A stretch of DNA of 64,000 bases from Hexactinellida sp. DTS-2022 (GCA_028753945.1 JAPNXP010000003.1:682001-746000), one strand, 5' to 3'; shown: positions 23,889 through 36,463, counted from the stretch's first letter. Notes: generated from the letters alone by a model not told the origin. Numbers and translations are program-made.

Positions 23889-24559
23889 TAATGTAAGTGC
23901 ATATTTAGCAAGCTTTATATGTCTAGAGTATTCACTTAACTAGCCAGAGGTTGGTCACGGAACCTTAATTTTTGACCCCACTATATTTACTTAAATATTT
24001 CTGAGAATACATGTCAAGCATATGAGCAATTTCAAAATTTTTCAACAATACTTTTTAGTAGTTAATTTTTTGAAATTCTAAAATTATCCTCTAATTCAAT
24101 CTTGTAAACGTAAACAATTTTTCTAGGTGTCATAACGATTTTAGATTATACCGAATTGCACCATGGAACACCCTAAATGATCTACTTGAGAATCAGAGTG
24201 CTTATTTTTAGCTCTCACATTTTGAAAAACAATTTTATGGCAAAATTTTACGGGAGACTACGAGAATTCAGTGGTTTTCTGTTTTATTTGGTGACAAAAG
24301 CGTCCCAAATTCTCAAAAAACAGTGAATCTAAAATATATCCACATAAAAGTTCATTATACTTGTTCTCAACACTCTATTAAATTTTCTAACATATTAATT
24401 GGCTAGTTTTTGAAGGAAATTTTTTACATCTGAGCCACTTTTCACATTTGACTGTATTTATTTGTGTCGAAGTGGCTGTGTCCAGAATGTGAAAGTGCGA
24501 CTAAAAGGAGTTCCAAAGCTGCATTAAATAGATAATGTCATTTGAAATTGAAAAGATCA

Positions 24560-25200
24560 TTTTAGTAATTTCGAGCTAAGCTCTATCTCATTTGGTTTAG
24601 AAGTTGGATTTTTCGTCACATATTAGATATTGACACTCAGCCACCACCATATATGCCATTTGAAATCAGAACACATCATTCGAATCAACATACCATATTT
24701 CCCTGAATAAGCCCCCGGCGCTTATTGTTTTCGTGGTCCAAAATTAAGCTGAAATCTTTGTGAAAAATCCAGAATATAATATTTATTTCGGTTCTAATGG
24801 TCTCCACCAAAAGTATACTTACCGAAGTTGTCAAAATAAATGGAAATACATTACAGTGATCAACTAATGTGCATAAATTTTATCATACCAATGTCATTTT
24901 TATTGACCTTGCGCTTATTCAAGGCCCGGCGCTTATTCGGGGAAATACGGTATATTCCCAAAAGGTTATCCAAAGAGTTATAAATAATATCATGATGTGA
25001 TTAGAATTTTAGAGCTAGTGTCTGGTATCTACTGATCAAGAGTTAGAAAATTTGCTTCGTCATCAAAATTGGTCACATGAAATTACGATATATGGTCATT
25101 TGAAAATTTTCAGACACCTAGGGTCCTAAAATGTATTATAAACGTATAGAAAGTTAGGTATTTACAATATTTTCTGATGGCTATAATCATTTTATATCAA
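24560..25200 (+). repeat. Family D, diverged copy split by a TA element
   Basis: GAGCTAAGCTCTA, GCCACCACCATATATGCC, then after the insertion TTGCTTCGTCATCAAAATTGG and a degenerate CGATATATGG. Same order of landmarks as at 3.8-4.3 kb. Confidence 0.6.
24693..24951. mobile_element. MITE with CCRTATTTCCC ends, 259 bp
   Basis: TA flanks. Ends CCATATTTCCCTGAATAAGC and GCTTATTCGGGGAAATACGG. Inserted in the family D copy. Related ends occur at 17,640 and more distantly at 55,151. Confidence 0.8.
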
Positions 25201-26080
25201 AGGCTTTCTGAAATATCATCAGGTGTAAAATGTGTGATTTTTTGCCCCCTTCTGATGTTCAAAGGTCCATAACCTATCGAATAAAGATTGGATCGTGTAC
25301 TTAAACGTCTCATTTTGTGCGAAAATGCTATTTCCATCTTTGTATCAACAAATCGGAAGTTATATCATGCATTATTGTATATTTGAGTGGCCTTGAGGTG
25401 TGAAAATATGACAAAAAAGACAAAACAATAGTCATAAATTGGTCATAACTCATGATCTATTAGTGGAAAAAGTGTTGAAACCAAATGCTACATATAGATA
25501 AGAAGCTTACACATTAATATCAAGAATAACAGAATTATTCTGCAGTCCAATGTCCCACAGTAATATAAGATCTCCGGGTACTGCCATAGCCTTCTTCTTC
25601 TTTTATGCCCCTAATTTCCTAATCATTGACATATTCCTAAATCTTTTGACGTAAACCAGAATTATTTGACCTGTAGAGTCCGAATTTCTCGATTTGGGAC
25701 GCAAAATATTACAGTGAAGAATTTTATCACCTCATTTAATCCTGAATATCGTTGAAATTCGTAGGCCGCAGCCTTAGAATGCTTATAACACCAAGAATAG
25801 GAATCAGAAAGTGACCAAAATCTATCAGGGGTTACATATGATCCATCCTCAGACCCTTGATTAAGATTTGAAAATTTTGATTCAAAATTGATATTCCGAC
25901 TGAAAAAAAAAATCGAGTGCACTAGCGAAAAATCATTTTTGTTATGTAATTTGGTTTGCAGCTGTCGATAACCTATATGTCAATAATACTTCATTAGAGT
26001 CTATCTAGCATGGTTTCCTATTTCCACTTATATCCCTGAAAATGCAGACTGTGCATTTATGACTATGAAAATTTTGCCTA
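25200..26080. other. AT-rich, no gene recognised
   Basis: Interior of the 4.4-kb unit. A minus-strand 86-codon frame (25,922-25,662) has no recognisable motif. Confidence 0.35.
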
Positions 26081-26091
26081 TTCCCTGCTAC

Positions 26092-26246
26092 CCTAGGCGT
26101 CGTAACCCGCCCGGATGCCCGGAAATGTCCGGCGGCCCGGAAGGGTTGCCCCTATGCTACTAACACTATTCCCAGAGTTCACCCGGACATTGCCCGGAAT
26201 TTCCGGGCGGCCCGAAGGATTGACCTTTGCATTTACGACGCCTATG
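26092..26246. mobile_element. hAT-like MITE, 155 bp
   Basis: Ends CCTAGGCGTCGTAA and TTACGACGCCTATG. Flanks CCTGCTAC (26084-26091) and CCTACTAC (26247-26254) match at 7 of 8. The interior consists of CCCGGA(A/C)AT and CCGGGCGGCCCG motifs. Confidence 0.8.
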
Positions 26247-26579
26247 CCTACTACTAAGCCACTGTGCAGACATCGCTAAATATAGTAAGGAACATTTCAT
26301 AATTGAGGTTGCTATTCAAATCATAATTCAAGATACTGAATTGTCGATTATTGGCTAGTATGGATCAGTATAGTATATAAATTTAATTAAGCTATAACCG
26401 AGGATATATGACTTCTCAACTTCTAATATTATGGATATTTACTAGATAGTTATAGGGCAATTTAATGGCTATTTAATATTTCTCAAATTCAATGTTTGAA
26501 AATACACTAACGCTGAAAGATATTGTAGATTTTCCACGGGTTTCTTTAAAGGACGCTGGGTTAATTCGATAGCTGGGGG

Positions 26580-26700
26580 AAACGTCTGGGCAATTTTGAA
26601 AAAAACTGGGGGAGTTTTGAAAAAAACTGGGGGAGTTTTGAAAAAAAACTGGGGGAGTTTTGAAAAAAACTGGGGGAGTTTTCATAAAAACTGGGAATGA
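26580..26700. repeat. Minisatellite, ACTGGGGGAGTTTTGAAAAA unit
   Basis: Five units of ~20-21 bp differing mainly in A-run length. The minus strand reads as a short FFQNSPS repeat by chance. Confidence 0.9.
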
Positions 26701-27060
26701 AGAGAAAAAATGAAAATTATAATAATAAAAACATTGTGTAAGTTGAGACTTGTTACTTAGAATGCGAAGTTATTTAAATATAGCCTTTGAAGTAAACCAA
26801 GTTGATCGACTATACATCTGATTACTTTTACCTAAGAGAAGAGGTCCTTATCTTCAAAGTAGTGTACAATTACTTGCAACGAGTAAGTCATTGTTGCATT
26901 TTAGTCTTGCTTTTAACCTTGAACACGTTTAGAATGGATGTGATTGAAATGTGCAAGACTGCATATTAATCTAGTACTCTAGGAACTAGGGAACTAATAA
27001 AATAATGACAACGGTAGTTAAGAATGTCATCATAAACATCTAAAAAGAAAGACAGAAATA
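26700..27060. other. AT-rich, nothing recognised
   Basis: No ORF or repeat found. Confidence 0.35.
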
Positions 27061-27064
27061 AAAA

Positions 27065-27330
27065 AAGATTTAATTAGTAGCCCGTAGGCTAAATTGCACT
27101 TACAAAAAAAAGAATATTATAAATTACTTAGAAAAAAAATAAAACAAAAAACAAAACAAATACATTGGCCAATTAACAGACAGGCATCCTGATCCCCTGG
27201 AGGGTTTACGCTGGAAAACCAGCTATCTATCTGTACCAGGATTATCCCACAGATAGCACTGTTGGATTAGGAAGCCTTAGACGGATTTAACCCTCGTCCC
27301 ACCCCATCAGAGAAAAAATTACTTTTCATT
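27065..27330 (-). repeat. Possible LINE/SINE 3' tail
   Basis: On the minus strand a GC-rich block with small hairpins (CTATCTGTGGGATAATCC..GGTACAGATAG) is followed by T-rich sequence and TTGTAAGTGCAATTTAGCCT ACGGGCTACT, which resembles the 3' end of invertebrate non-LTR elements. No reverse transcriptase is present, so the assignment is tentative. Confidence 0.35.
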
Positions 27331-27448
27331 AATTAGGTTTCATTGCTTATTTCGGATGCTCTATATGTTGTTAATGTTCATGTTCCCTGCAAATTTCATC
27401 CAGAAATATAAAACATTTAGGAAATATGGTACTGGAACTAAATTCCTA

Positions 27449-27600
27449 CTACAGTGGAACCCCGAGTATCGGGGCACCTCCGTCCAAGCGCTCAGCGCCC
27501 CGATACGAGGGAGTGCCCAGGGACGTCGCCAGGATTTTTCATCCTGGGGGGGAGGCAAAATTACCAGGGGGGGCATGCCCCCCCTCCCCCCCCTCACAAA
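27449..27600. repeat. Orphan MITE termini (pogo-like and hAT-like)
   Basis: TACAGTGGAACCCCGAGTATCGGGG (27,449 onward) resembles a pogo/Tigger-type end. Next to it CAGGGACGTCGCCAGGATTT (27,517) with G-runs resembles a hAT end. No partner termini were found. Confidence 0.5.
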
Positions 27601-28217
27601 ATTCGTATCAACGAGAGTCGATTATAATATTAAATTATCAAGTTTTTATCTTATTAAATCTAAATGGTTTGTTATTTTGTTTGTTGTTTGTTTGTTCGGA
27701 ATTGATTGAGAAACTGGTTAAGAGCTACAGACTTGAAATTTGGCTTGGAGGTGGGTAACTACGTATCTAGAAACAAGTTCTAATATCTAAGAAAAATATT
27801 CACATCTTCAATCTCAAAAAGTAACAAAACCATTAACCAATTAAATCCGATCGTGGCACAGTATGGATTAGCAGCTAGCATTCAATCAGTATAAATTGAT
27901 TTAGTGTCTCTAACATTTGTTAAGCGGCATTATAGAATGCCAATCTGAAACTGCAATTTAATTGTGCGAGGGAAAAATAATAAATCCAATCAATTATTTG
28001 TAATTTTCATGTTTTAAAGGGTCGTGGCCGCTTACTTCCAACGAATATATATGGAGTAATTAAGTAAGATGATTCCAAATATGATGTTGTTAAACAACCT
28101 ATGTGTATATATTAGTTGTTTAGATGTAGACGTTATAAGGAATTTACAAACCTTTACTTCTGTTATTTGTTGGTTGGGATATATGAGGCACCAGAAGGGT
28201 GCTTTCTGCCTTCGCGC

Positions 28218-28687
28218 CAGTGGCGTAACTGTGGGGGGGCTTGGGGGAGCATTGCCCCCCATTTTACAATTCTTGCCCCCCCATCTCTGGAAAATGATTT
28301 ATTCCACGAAGCGAATAGTAGTGACAAATAGGAAAATTAAAATTATTATCTGTTGAATAAATGTGTCACTACTATATTCTCCACCCATAAACATCACATT
28401 CAAAGTTTCAAACTAGTCTAATGTCTTGGATTTTTTACTAGTCCTTCATTCATTTCTAATATACCTATAGCACTTACTTTGTTTTATTTATAAATCGCGC
28501 GCTGGCCGCGCGCTGGCAATATTAGATTAGATGATTCGATACCTACTAGGAATAGATATTAGTTTTTGTAATCCTAGCTTCATTACTAATTGTTCTAGAT
28601 CATTTTGCCTTCGAAGATTTATTGCCCCCCCATTTAGGGTCTGTTGCCCCCCCCCCCCCCCCAAATTTAAAGTTTGTTACGCCACTG
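28218..28687. mobile_element. hAT MITE, 470 bp
   Basis: Ends CAGTGGCGTAACTGTGGGG and GTTTGTTACGCCACTG. Exact 8-bp TSD CTTCGCGC at 28210-28217 and 28688-28695. Subterminal G/C runs (GCCCCCC) are typical of this hAT group. Confidence 0.95.
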
Positions 28688-28734
28688 CTTCGCGCAGCGA
28701 AAGCAAGCGAAGCGCGCTTGTATACATAATAATA

Positions 28735-29022
<288 letters not shown>

Positions 29023-29029
29023 GGAAATA

Positions 29030-29840
29030 TATATTTTAGATAATGGGCGGCTAAAATGTAATTAATTAATGACGATTCTTATTTGGAAGTCTTTATAATT
29101 CAAACATTAATTAATTAAATTATATTGAAGTAAGATTAAATGTATTTTGAATTCTATTTAAATCCTTCCTTGTATCTACAATGCAATAGTATTCAAGGTT
29201 TGAAAATTAACCAGAAGAAGCACACTCCCATCCCGTCTGTGAGGTTTTTTTTCGTTTATTGTAAAATTGTGAGAAAATATACATGTCAAATTAAGCTTTA
29301 TCTAAGTCTTAATATGTAGACTAACAATAACCAAAAAAACTTCAAAATTGTGAGAACTGAATATTCTTCGAAGTTGAATTTTTTGTTTTTATTCCATCAT
29401 AATCGTAGAAAGTTGTACCAATAAATGTTTGGTTTGAAATGATTAGTTGATTACCAAACGACTAGAGTGTAAATCAAAGCATCTTGAATTTTTGCGCTTG
29501 TTTTGATCGATTGGATGCATTCCTCATCAATATTCTTTTCAGGAATCTTAAGGTTGCCCAATTCTATAATAATTAACTAGCCAAGTGACCCGTGCCTTGC
29601 GACGAATTAGTCGGCATAAACAGTTGGGATGCGACTCCCAATTATAGCCTTTTACAATGCTACGCGTTGCAAATTAGCTGTTAAATACTTCCCGATATAC
29701 AAAATTAGTCGTATAGAGCCATTCCCGAGGTTTCTAACCAAACTGAATGGCACTCTTCCCTGCATACTCTTCCTCCATGCTTCTGCCATCAGCGGTAGTT
29801 TTTATGCTTCTTGGTTTATGACGAAAAGTTTGCCTCGGGT
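29030..29840. other. No gene recognised
   Basis: AT-rich to 29,560. Then AACTAGCCAAGTGACCCGTGCCTTGCG and a moderately GC-rich stretch to 29,840 that may be a repeat, but no termini were identified. Confidence 0.35.
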
Positions 29841-29847
29841 ATCCAAC

Positions 29848-29962
29848 GTGGGATTAATATCCCAAATATCCCAGTTAGTAGTAACCAATAGGATTAATAT
29901 CCCAGTTAGCAGTAACCAATAGGATTAGTATCCCAGTTAGCAGCAGCCAATAGGATTAGACC
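29848..29962 (+). repeat. ~30-bp tandem repeat
   Basis: Three to four copies of ATAGGATTAATATCCCAGTT AGCAGTAACC-type units. Confidence 0.9.
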
Positions 29963-30002
29963 CTTAACAATAGGCTTATATATGCACTTGATTATCAAGT
30001 TA

Positions 30003-30117
30003 AAAGGGGGTCTAAATCTGTAAAGGGGGGACAAAATCCGTCAAATACTATCTATATTTACATATTTGACGGAAATAGACCCCCGGTCCAAATCTGTAGG
30101 GGGTTCAATTTCCGTCA
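30003..30117. repeat. Family H palindromic repeat, copy 1
   Basis: AAATCCGTCAAATACTATCT and ATATTTGACGGAAATAGACC form a foldback flanked by GGGGTC runs. Copy 2 at 30,932-31,030 has the same order. Confidence 0.8.
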
Positions 30118-30329
30118 AAACAAGGCCTCTAATTTTGGGGTTGACTCAGGACATTTGGATAAGTGCACTAACTGATACATTTCGTAAATAGGCAGCTTAG
30201 AACAATGATGTACAAAATTAGTAACAAGTGTCCTATAGGCAATTTTATAACACTGATTATTTGCTAGGACATCAATCATAGAGCCGCACTAAAATATCTC
30301 CATATACAGATGACTAGTGACTAGATGAG

Positions 30330-30420
30330 CGTTATCTATATTATTAAGAAACCTTGGTCCGTCCGTCTGTCCGTCCGCCCCTGTAACTATTTGCTACATT
30401 ACCCGATCCTGACGAAATAA
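30330..30420 (+). repeat. Possible Helitron-like 5' end
   Basis: ATCTATATTATTAAGAAACC followed by CCGTCCGTCTGTCCGTCC. It resembles the family A start (TCTATACTATTAAA). No hairpin/CTRR 3' end located. Confidence 0.35.
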
Positions 30421-30528
30421 ATATCAATCGAAAGCTATTCCAAGGGAGACCTCGGAAAATATACTGGGTTCCACTAAAAGGTGTTATTTCCAGAATTACA
30501 TGGCATTTTGTGTTTACGTACTAATGTG

Positions 30529-30634
30529 CAGGGGTGGTTAATCTGCTGTTAACAGCCATTTTGGCTGTTTGCTGTTAACAGCTAACTATTTGCTGTTAAC
30601 AGCGCTGTTAACAGCTTGGCTGTTTCCATCCCTG
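30529..30634. mobile_element. hAT MITE of GCTGTTAACAGC palindromes, 106 bp
   Basis: Ends CAGGGGTGGTTAATC and TTTCCATCCCTG. Exact TSD CTAATGTG at 30521-30528 and 30635-30642. About four copies of GCTGTTAACAGC make up most of the interior. Confidence 0.93.
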
Positions 30635-30931
30635 CTAATGTGTCATCATTAATATAATTCATTATTGAACTTTACTTCCTGTTTGTCATCATACTTGCTT
30701 ACTTCCTAACTCTCTTGATATTACTCTTATTTGAACATTTCTGTAAATTTGTGTCATTCATCAATACACTAACAAACAAAGAAACACTGAGCACTCAAGT
30801 TGATAATAGTGTATATCTGTGAAACTCAGGCCCCTTGATTACAGGCAATTCCAAAAATTGGAGAAATTAATGAAGATTACAATAAGTAAAATAGAGTTTT
30901 AGTAAACTCATAGGTTATCTATTAAGGTATT

Positions 30932-31030
30932 AAAGGGGGGTCCAAATCCGTCAAACACTATCTATATTTTATATATTTGACGGAAATGGACCCCCCCAGT
31001 CCAAATCTGTAGGGGTCCATTCCGTCAAAA
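30932..31030. repeat. Family H palindromic repeat, copy 2
   Basis: GTCCAAATCCGTCAAACACT..TATTTGACGGAAATGGACCC, homologous to 30,003-30,117. Confidence 0.8.
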
Positions 31031-31039
31031 CAGCCTTCT

Positions 31040-32405
31040 TACGTAGTGCTATTTTGGTTTCTTGTTTGAATCGACGGGATAGTATTGTCTTGGATAGTTT
31101 CGTACTCGACAAGATCCATTCGAAGTTACGACGAGTAGAGTTATATTGTAAATTTTAAGTAATGAAGATAAAATTTCAAAATAATGTGCTGTTTAGGTTT
31201 ATAGTATATACGTAAATATGTTATAATCTGTTAAGATATTAATTTATCGCTATCGTGTAATAAACATAAACACTAAATCCCTTACTGTTACATCAAGAGA
31301 TAGTGTAAATGGACGTACTCATGTGTTTTTGTTTTTGTGGTCATATTGGGAAGAGGGCAACAAATTCTGTAAGGAGAACCAGATTCCGCATAAAGATTCT
31401 AACTTGTATTCATTTGGACTCCCGGACCAATTTCTGCAAAACAACCTAATACCATCATGTGATTATTTTCCTTGAACTTTACGTATTTATGTTGCAGTTT
31501 CACCCCCAATGACTTTCGAAGGAAAATATAGTCATCGGGGAGAAATTTCAGTTTTTGAAAATCTGTTTACCACTGTGCTCCAAAAATAGGACCTTTCTGC
31601 ATTTAATTAGGTAGATAACCGTGTTTATACTTGAACAAAGCTCTCATACTGTTGTTACTCCATTCGTCGCATTTGATTTTGTTGTTGATTATTACGAATA
31701 TACCGAATATTCGTTTGTAACTGATACTCGATAAATTATCATTTTTCTGTAGATGGTAGACTTAGTGTATATCATAAATTTACAATCCTACCTAAACAAG
31801 CTGACTTGTGTATAAATACAACTATATAACTGTGAAGCAACTAGTGTAACATTTAAATTTAGGACCAGACAAATCTCATTTTTCGGTTTCCGTTAAACTC
31901 TTTACTTATTGCTGTTACACTCTGGGGAAATTGTCGGATCGCATTTTACCAAAAGGATATGTACGTATTGTATAATTAGTTAGTATAGTGAAAATCAACT
32001 CCATGGCACTGCAGCAGCATAGGAGCGTTGTATTATAGAACAGTATTGAGTTAACTATGCAAGCTGCTACTATATTGTATTATCCTAAGAATGTATAAAA
32101 CTATTTTAAGCCTATTAAATTGCGTCCATCACTTTTCATTTGTCTAGATTTTTAAAAATACTAATTTCAGATTCTATTAGAAATAATACAACGCTGAAAA
32201 TTTTTCCTGACTTTGATATTCTAAAGAAATGATTGAAAAGCATATAGGCATATCGTAGCATGTATAGACTAATAGTTTAGTGTGCATTTTAGGCCTGAAA
32301 ACAACTCAAACTAATCTTCTTGTTATATTCGACCAGGAATTACCTATTATCTATGTTATTGATCATTTTTCGTCAAAAAGAAGTTACTAAATGATTTTTG
32401 AGTTC
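31040..32405. other. AT-rich, no gene
   Basis: About 1.4 kb with no ORF over 60 codons and no recognisable termini. A degenerate family H-like motif (CCGGACCAATTTCTGCAAAA) lies near 31,425. Confidence 0.45.
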
Positions 32406-32408
32406 TTA

Positions 32409-33642
32409 AGGATGCTTGACGCCAAATTATCCGGTATTTAACTTCAAAAATTGAAGGGTCGATTATTGTGAAATAACATGCAAAAATAACCTAGAATTCT
32501 GTTGGAAGTGCAAATTTTCAAAAATCTAGAATATTTTTGCTCAAAAGTGCATTATTAGTGACGTCATTTTTGATGACATCGGTGATAATGTCAACATTCC
32601 TCACATTTAACACCATTGATGGTTATTTATGTGCATTTTGATACTAATATCAGTTCTTATATAACTAATATGTATCAACTGCACGGTGGAAAGCATATGG
32701 AGAATGTATACTTGAGGTTATGGGTTCGAATCTCTATGGTGACTATCTTTTTAATTATTCTCGGATATAAAGCAATTCAATTGAAAGGTTCCACAAATAT
32801 ACATGGTGCATGTACATAGTAGTTCAATACATTGCTGGAATGAACTTTCTGTTGAATTTCGAACAATTCTCACAGCCAATTACATCAAATTCCTTTTCCA
32901 GCTGGTGTCCCAAAATAAAGTGGACTTGCATAAATGGATAAATATCGAGTCATTTAGTTACGAACAATGACTGAATACATGTAAAGCTTATCGTACGAAT
33001 AGTAGCTTACATACTCCTTCCATACCGGGATGAAACACCAATTGAAATGTATCTATTATTAGTGGGAATAACCTGGTGAACTTTGAACGCTTGTATCTCA
33101 AAACTCATTTTTTCGACCTTCTCGGCATTAGTTGAGAAAAAATATTTAGCGGAATGACTAAAAAAACTCAGATATACTGATATACACTATTGTCAATAAA
33201 AATGACTAGCTTGGGAGCGATTGTACAAGAACTAAGTGTTCTTTGAACCAATTTGGTGTAAAATTGTCAAATTTTGACCGATTTTTGAGATAACAAGGGT
33301 CAAGCACCCACAGGATAGAAAGTAGGAACTCTACACTACCAAAGCTAGTCATTTTTTCATTCCTAGTTGTGGGGAATATGTACAAAACTTTTCAGAACTT
33401 GCGCCACAATATAACACTCTGGATAATGCCGAGAAGTTTTGATTCTATAGTATTACGGGTATGAGAAGCCAAAAAAAATATTTTCACCCTCCCTGACAAA
33501 AATATAATTCCAAAAAATGATCTCAAGTGCTAAATATCTTAGTTAGGATAAAGGATCTTATGTTTATAGTGATTTACCATTGTTTGGACAAAACTATGGA
33601 AACTGCCCATTACAGCTAATGTTAACTCGCGTTCAGCATCCT
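32409..33642. mobile_element. Family G, complete TA element, copy 2 (1,234 bp)
   Basis: TA flanks (32407-32408, 33643-33644). Starts AGGATGCTTGACGCCAAATT and ends GTTCAGCATCCT. Reverse-orientation homologue of 22,660-23,888. Both copies contain GGTTCGAATCT (here ~32,726), a pol III B-box-like string. No ORF is conserved between copies. Confidence 0.88.
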
Positions 33643-33869
33643 TAATCACAAATCAAAAACATGCTTACTTAGGGTATAGATATGCTGAACATGCTTTGAA
33701 CTTTTCAGAATGATATTGTCGTTATTCTTTTCAGGAAAATATTTTTAATAATGAGGCATGCTGGAAAATAATAAATGGATTTATGACCATTTGAACAGAA
33801 TATGAATTTATTCATCGTACTGATTTGCATAACCAAACTATGTTATATGATCCATTGCCCATAAATTTG

Positions 33870-34190
33870 ATTTTAAAACCCATTAGGAACTTAGAGCTAA
33901 GTTCTAGCTGTTCTGTTTCAAAAAGGTGAATTTTATCCTGAGTTATTGTTTTCAGCCAACCTTCCACTACCATATATGGGCATAAATAATATAGAATGAC
34001 TACTTAATATTTTCAGAGCTAAAGTTGTCATTTCAATGTTTTAATTTTCTGTGATGATGTGACTAGGATTTTAGAGCTAAGCTAAAAGGTTCAGGAGAAA
34101 TGCATATTACTTGGTAATCAGAAATTGGCACATTTTATGCCCACATAAGGTCAAAGTCTTTAGTTGACGTGATTTATCGATATTAATAAC
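33870..34190 (+). repeat. Family D, diverged copy
   Basis: GAGCTAAGTTCTAG, CCATATATGG (33970-33979), GAGCTAAGCTAAA and a degenerate ACATTTTATGCCCACATAAG in the family order. Confidence 0.55.
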
Positions 34191-34199
34191 GGCATCATG

Positions 34200-34635
34200 T
34201 CAGAAGTCGCGTAAAAGATCTCTTGTGAAGCTGGATTCAGTTTATTCCATTTATTTTCTTTAGTTACTGGGACAAATGTGAATCCGTACCCATGATATTG
34301 TTCCCGGGCATATAATACGTGAAATAGAATATTTCAACTCATTCGTGTGACGATCAACTCTGTTCTACCCACGGAGACTACTCACAAAGTAATTAGTTAT
34401 TGTAGAATGTTTTAAGATTTTTATAGAGTTCGAAAGGGCATGTCCCCTAGAAATATTGCATTTTCAACAACATAATCGATGATAACTCAGAAAATATTAG
34501 ATAAAAAGATTCAAATCGAGATAGGCTACATCATTGTGAATTTGTGATGTATTCTATATAAAATAGACAAAAAAACTTTTTATTGTTACATATTATTTTT
34601 CTGATTAATTTCTGTTTTTTCACGATCTCCATAGC
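34200..34635. other. No gene recognised
   Basis: AT-rich spacer before the family B copy. Confidence 0.35.
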
Positions 34636-35141
34636 GTTAATCTGTAATTGTGAGAAATAGATGCATTTACGATACAAAGCAATAAACCAAAAAGAAAATA
34701 TCTCAATCTATTAACTTTTTATTTCATGTCGGTTTCAATATTTGGCTAATACAAATCTCCCATTGGGTGATTTCCAAAAGTGGTGGTCGATATTATGCGG
34801 TATTTTGGCAATGCGGCCATCAATGTTTGTTGACAAAATCAATATTGAAAGATTATAAGCGTACGGAGTTAGTAGTCGGTCTACATTTTTGAATTATGAC
34901 TCCGAATTTATTTTTTCATAAAAAATCGGATAAAAACTTGACCTTTTTAATCATTTTTGAGTTAAAAGGTCGCCAATTTTTATATTAGGACAAATCAAAT
35001 TCTAAACTGGCCACCAACCGCCCATAAAGCTGATTTATGTGTATATCACATAGAAAGTGTCTTTAGCTGATAATGATCTTGCAAACCACCCACTTATCAG
35101 TTGGAGTCTGATGAAATCAGTCTATGGGACTTTGGTATTAC
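34636..35141 (+). repeat. Family B copy interrupted by the Ginger element (left part)
   Basis: Aligns with 7,440-7,968. It continues right of Ginger at 39,236-39,343, which aligns with ~7,970-8,075. TTAC (35138-35141) is the left TSD. Confidence 0.85.
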
Positions 35142-35350
35142 TGTTGCAGTGTAAACGCGAGATTGGTGTGAACGCGTTCACACTGGTGTAAACTCGAGAT
35201 TTTATTAAGTTTAGTTAATCTCGCGTTTACACCAGTGCAAACGCGAGATTGGGGATTTATTATACTTGTGGTTCATTTATATTAAATAACTAGCGTGGTA
35301 TTTGTTGACCATGCTAGGCAGGATTATTATGGGAATGGGAATCATTTTAT
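35142..35350. repeat. Ginger left TIR
   Basis: Contains CTCGCGTTTACACCAGTGCA-type palindromes and then CTAGCGTGGTATTTGTTGAC. Pairs with 38,968-39,231. Confidence 0.92.
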
Positions 35351-35568
35351 TCCCTGTGGGATTCTATTCTAAGTGTGTGTACTATTTATTATACGTAGAC
35401 CCAAGTGCACTATATACACAGCTCTCATATTTGTCGCTATACCCTTTGAAATCTTGTGTAATTGAATGGGTCTGAAGTGTTTTCCTACAGTTACGTTACC
35501 CTGACTGTATCATTTGTTAAGAAATAGTATGTATTGCATCTCGTTCTTGCCAACTGTTCCAGTAATTC

Positions 35569-35757
35569 TTTTAAGAGAATACTTATCCACCGATCATCGG
35601 TAGCACCGATCATCGGCGTTTGTATTAAAAACCTCGCTACTTTCTACTGATTGGTTTTTATGTTTATAAAAAAACATCATCGGTAGAAAGTAGCGAAGTT
35701 TTTTAATACAAACGCCGTTGATCGGTGCATTAGTATTCTCTTCTTTAAAACTGTCAA
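35569..35757. repeat. Foldback inside the Ginger element
   Basis: Near-perfect arms CACCGATCATCGGCGTTTGT.. (35,604-35,647) and their complement (35,683-35,727) flank a ~35-bp spacer. Weaker pairing (AAGAGAATACT / AGTATTCTCTT) extends it to ~190 bp. It lies between the left TIR and the 3' end of the gene. It may be a small inserted foldback or a terminator-like structure. Confidence 0.85.
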
Positions 35758-36463
35758 CGTCAAGGAATATATTATACATACCAACTCGCTCATTAATTTC
35801 CTTATCTTAATTATTTTCATTTAGTACAAATTATAAATGTTGGTACAAGCTATAAGGGTGTTTCCTGGATCAATAAATTTACATTTATCAATGAATAGAG
35901 ATAACGAACATTTATATATCTATTACGACCAGTGGCGCATGTTGTAATTTGTGTGCGAGAAAAAGCACTCGCGTATTCTCTTGGTAAGTTTGCTTATAAT
36001 TATTGGCATAAAACCAAAATACTTAGAAGCGATAAAATCTCTTGCATGTTCAACGTAAGCCATCGCTAATCCGAACGGGAGAAATGACAATTTTTTCTTT
36101 TAAAAAGAGAATAATTTTCAATTGGAATTGGAAACATTCTAATTCTACGAGTATAGTTTCGTTTGGATTAATGATGTTCGGATTAGCTAGGGTGTATTGT
36201 ACTAATATATAGGTCTGTTATATACAACACATTATCTGGCAAAGTTGTTGAGATATAAAACCCAGGACTATTTCCCAATATTGAACGAACATTATTGATT
36301 TACGTTTTCTTACTTTTATTTATTATAAGTTACGCGAGGTAGCAGAACTTTGTATTACTACTTATAATAGCTAGCATACCAATGCATCAAGGAATATCAA
36401 TCAATAATTTGCTTTTATTAGGAGCAATGATACACTTAACGGATAAACTTCCAACTATTATCA

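Larger units (their letters stand above)
22110..26520. mobile_element. 4.4-kb unit with ~235-bp inverted ends, no gene
   Basis: Bases ~22,120-22,345 match, inverted, ~26,282-26,515: ATATCCTCGGTTATAGCTTA, CCATAATATTAGAAGTTG and TATACTATACTGATYCATAC occur in both, with only scattered differences. Between lie a complete family G element, a family D copy, a small TA element and AT-rich sequence. No transposase ORF. It could be a large non-autonomous DNA element or two fortuitously inverted copies of a shorter repeat. The exact termini and TSD were not found. Confidence 0.55.

Noticed and set aside
27361-27758. Overlapping ORFs on both strands, up to 117 codons
   Set aside because: They run over transposon-end fragments with G/C runs. 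No domain, and the frames conflict.
32700-32760. tRNA-like B box (GGTTCGAATCT) in family G
   Set aside because: No cloverleaf can be drawn: the acceptor and D arms do not pair. Kept only as a shared motif of the two family G copies.
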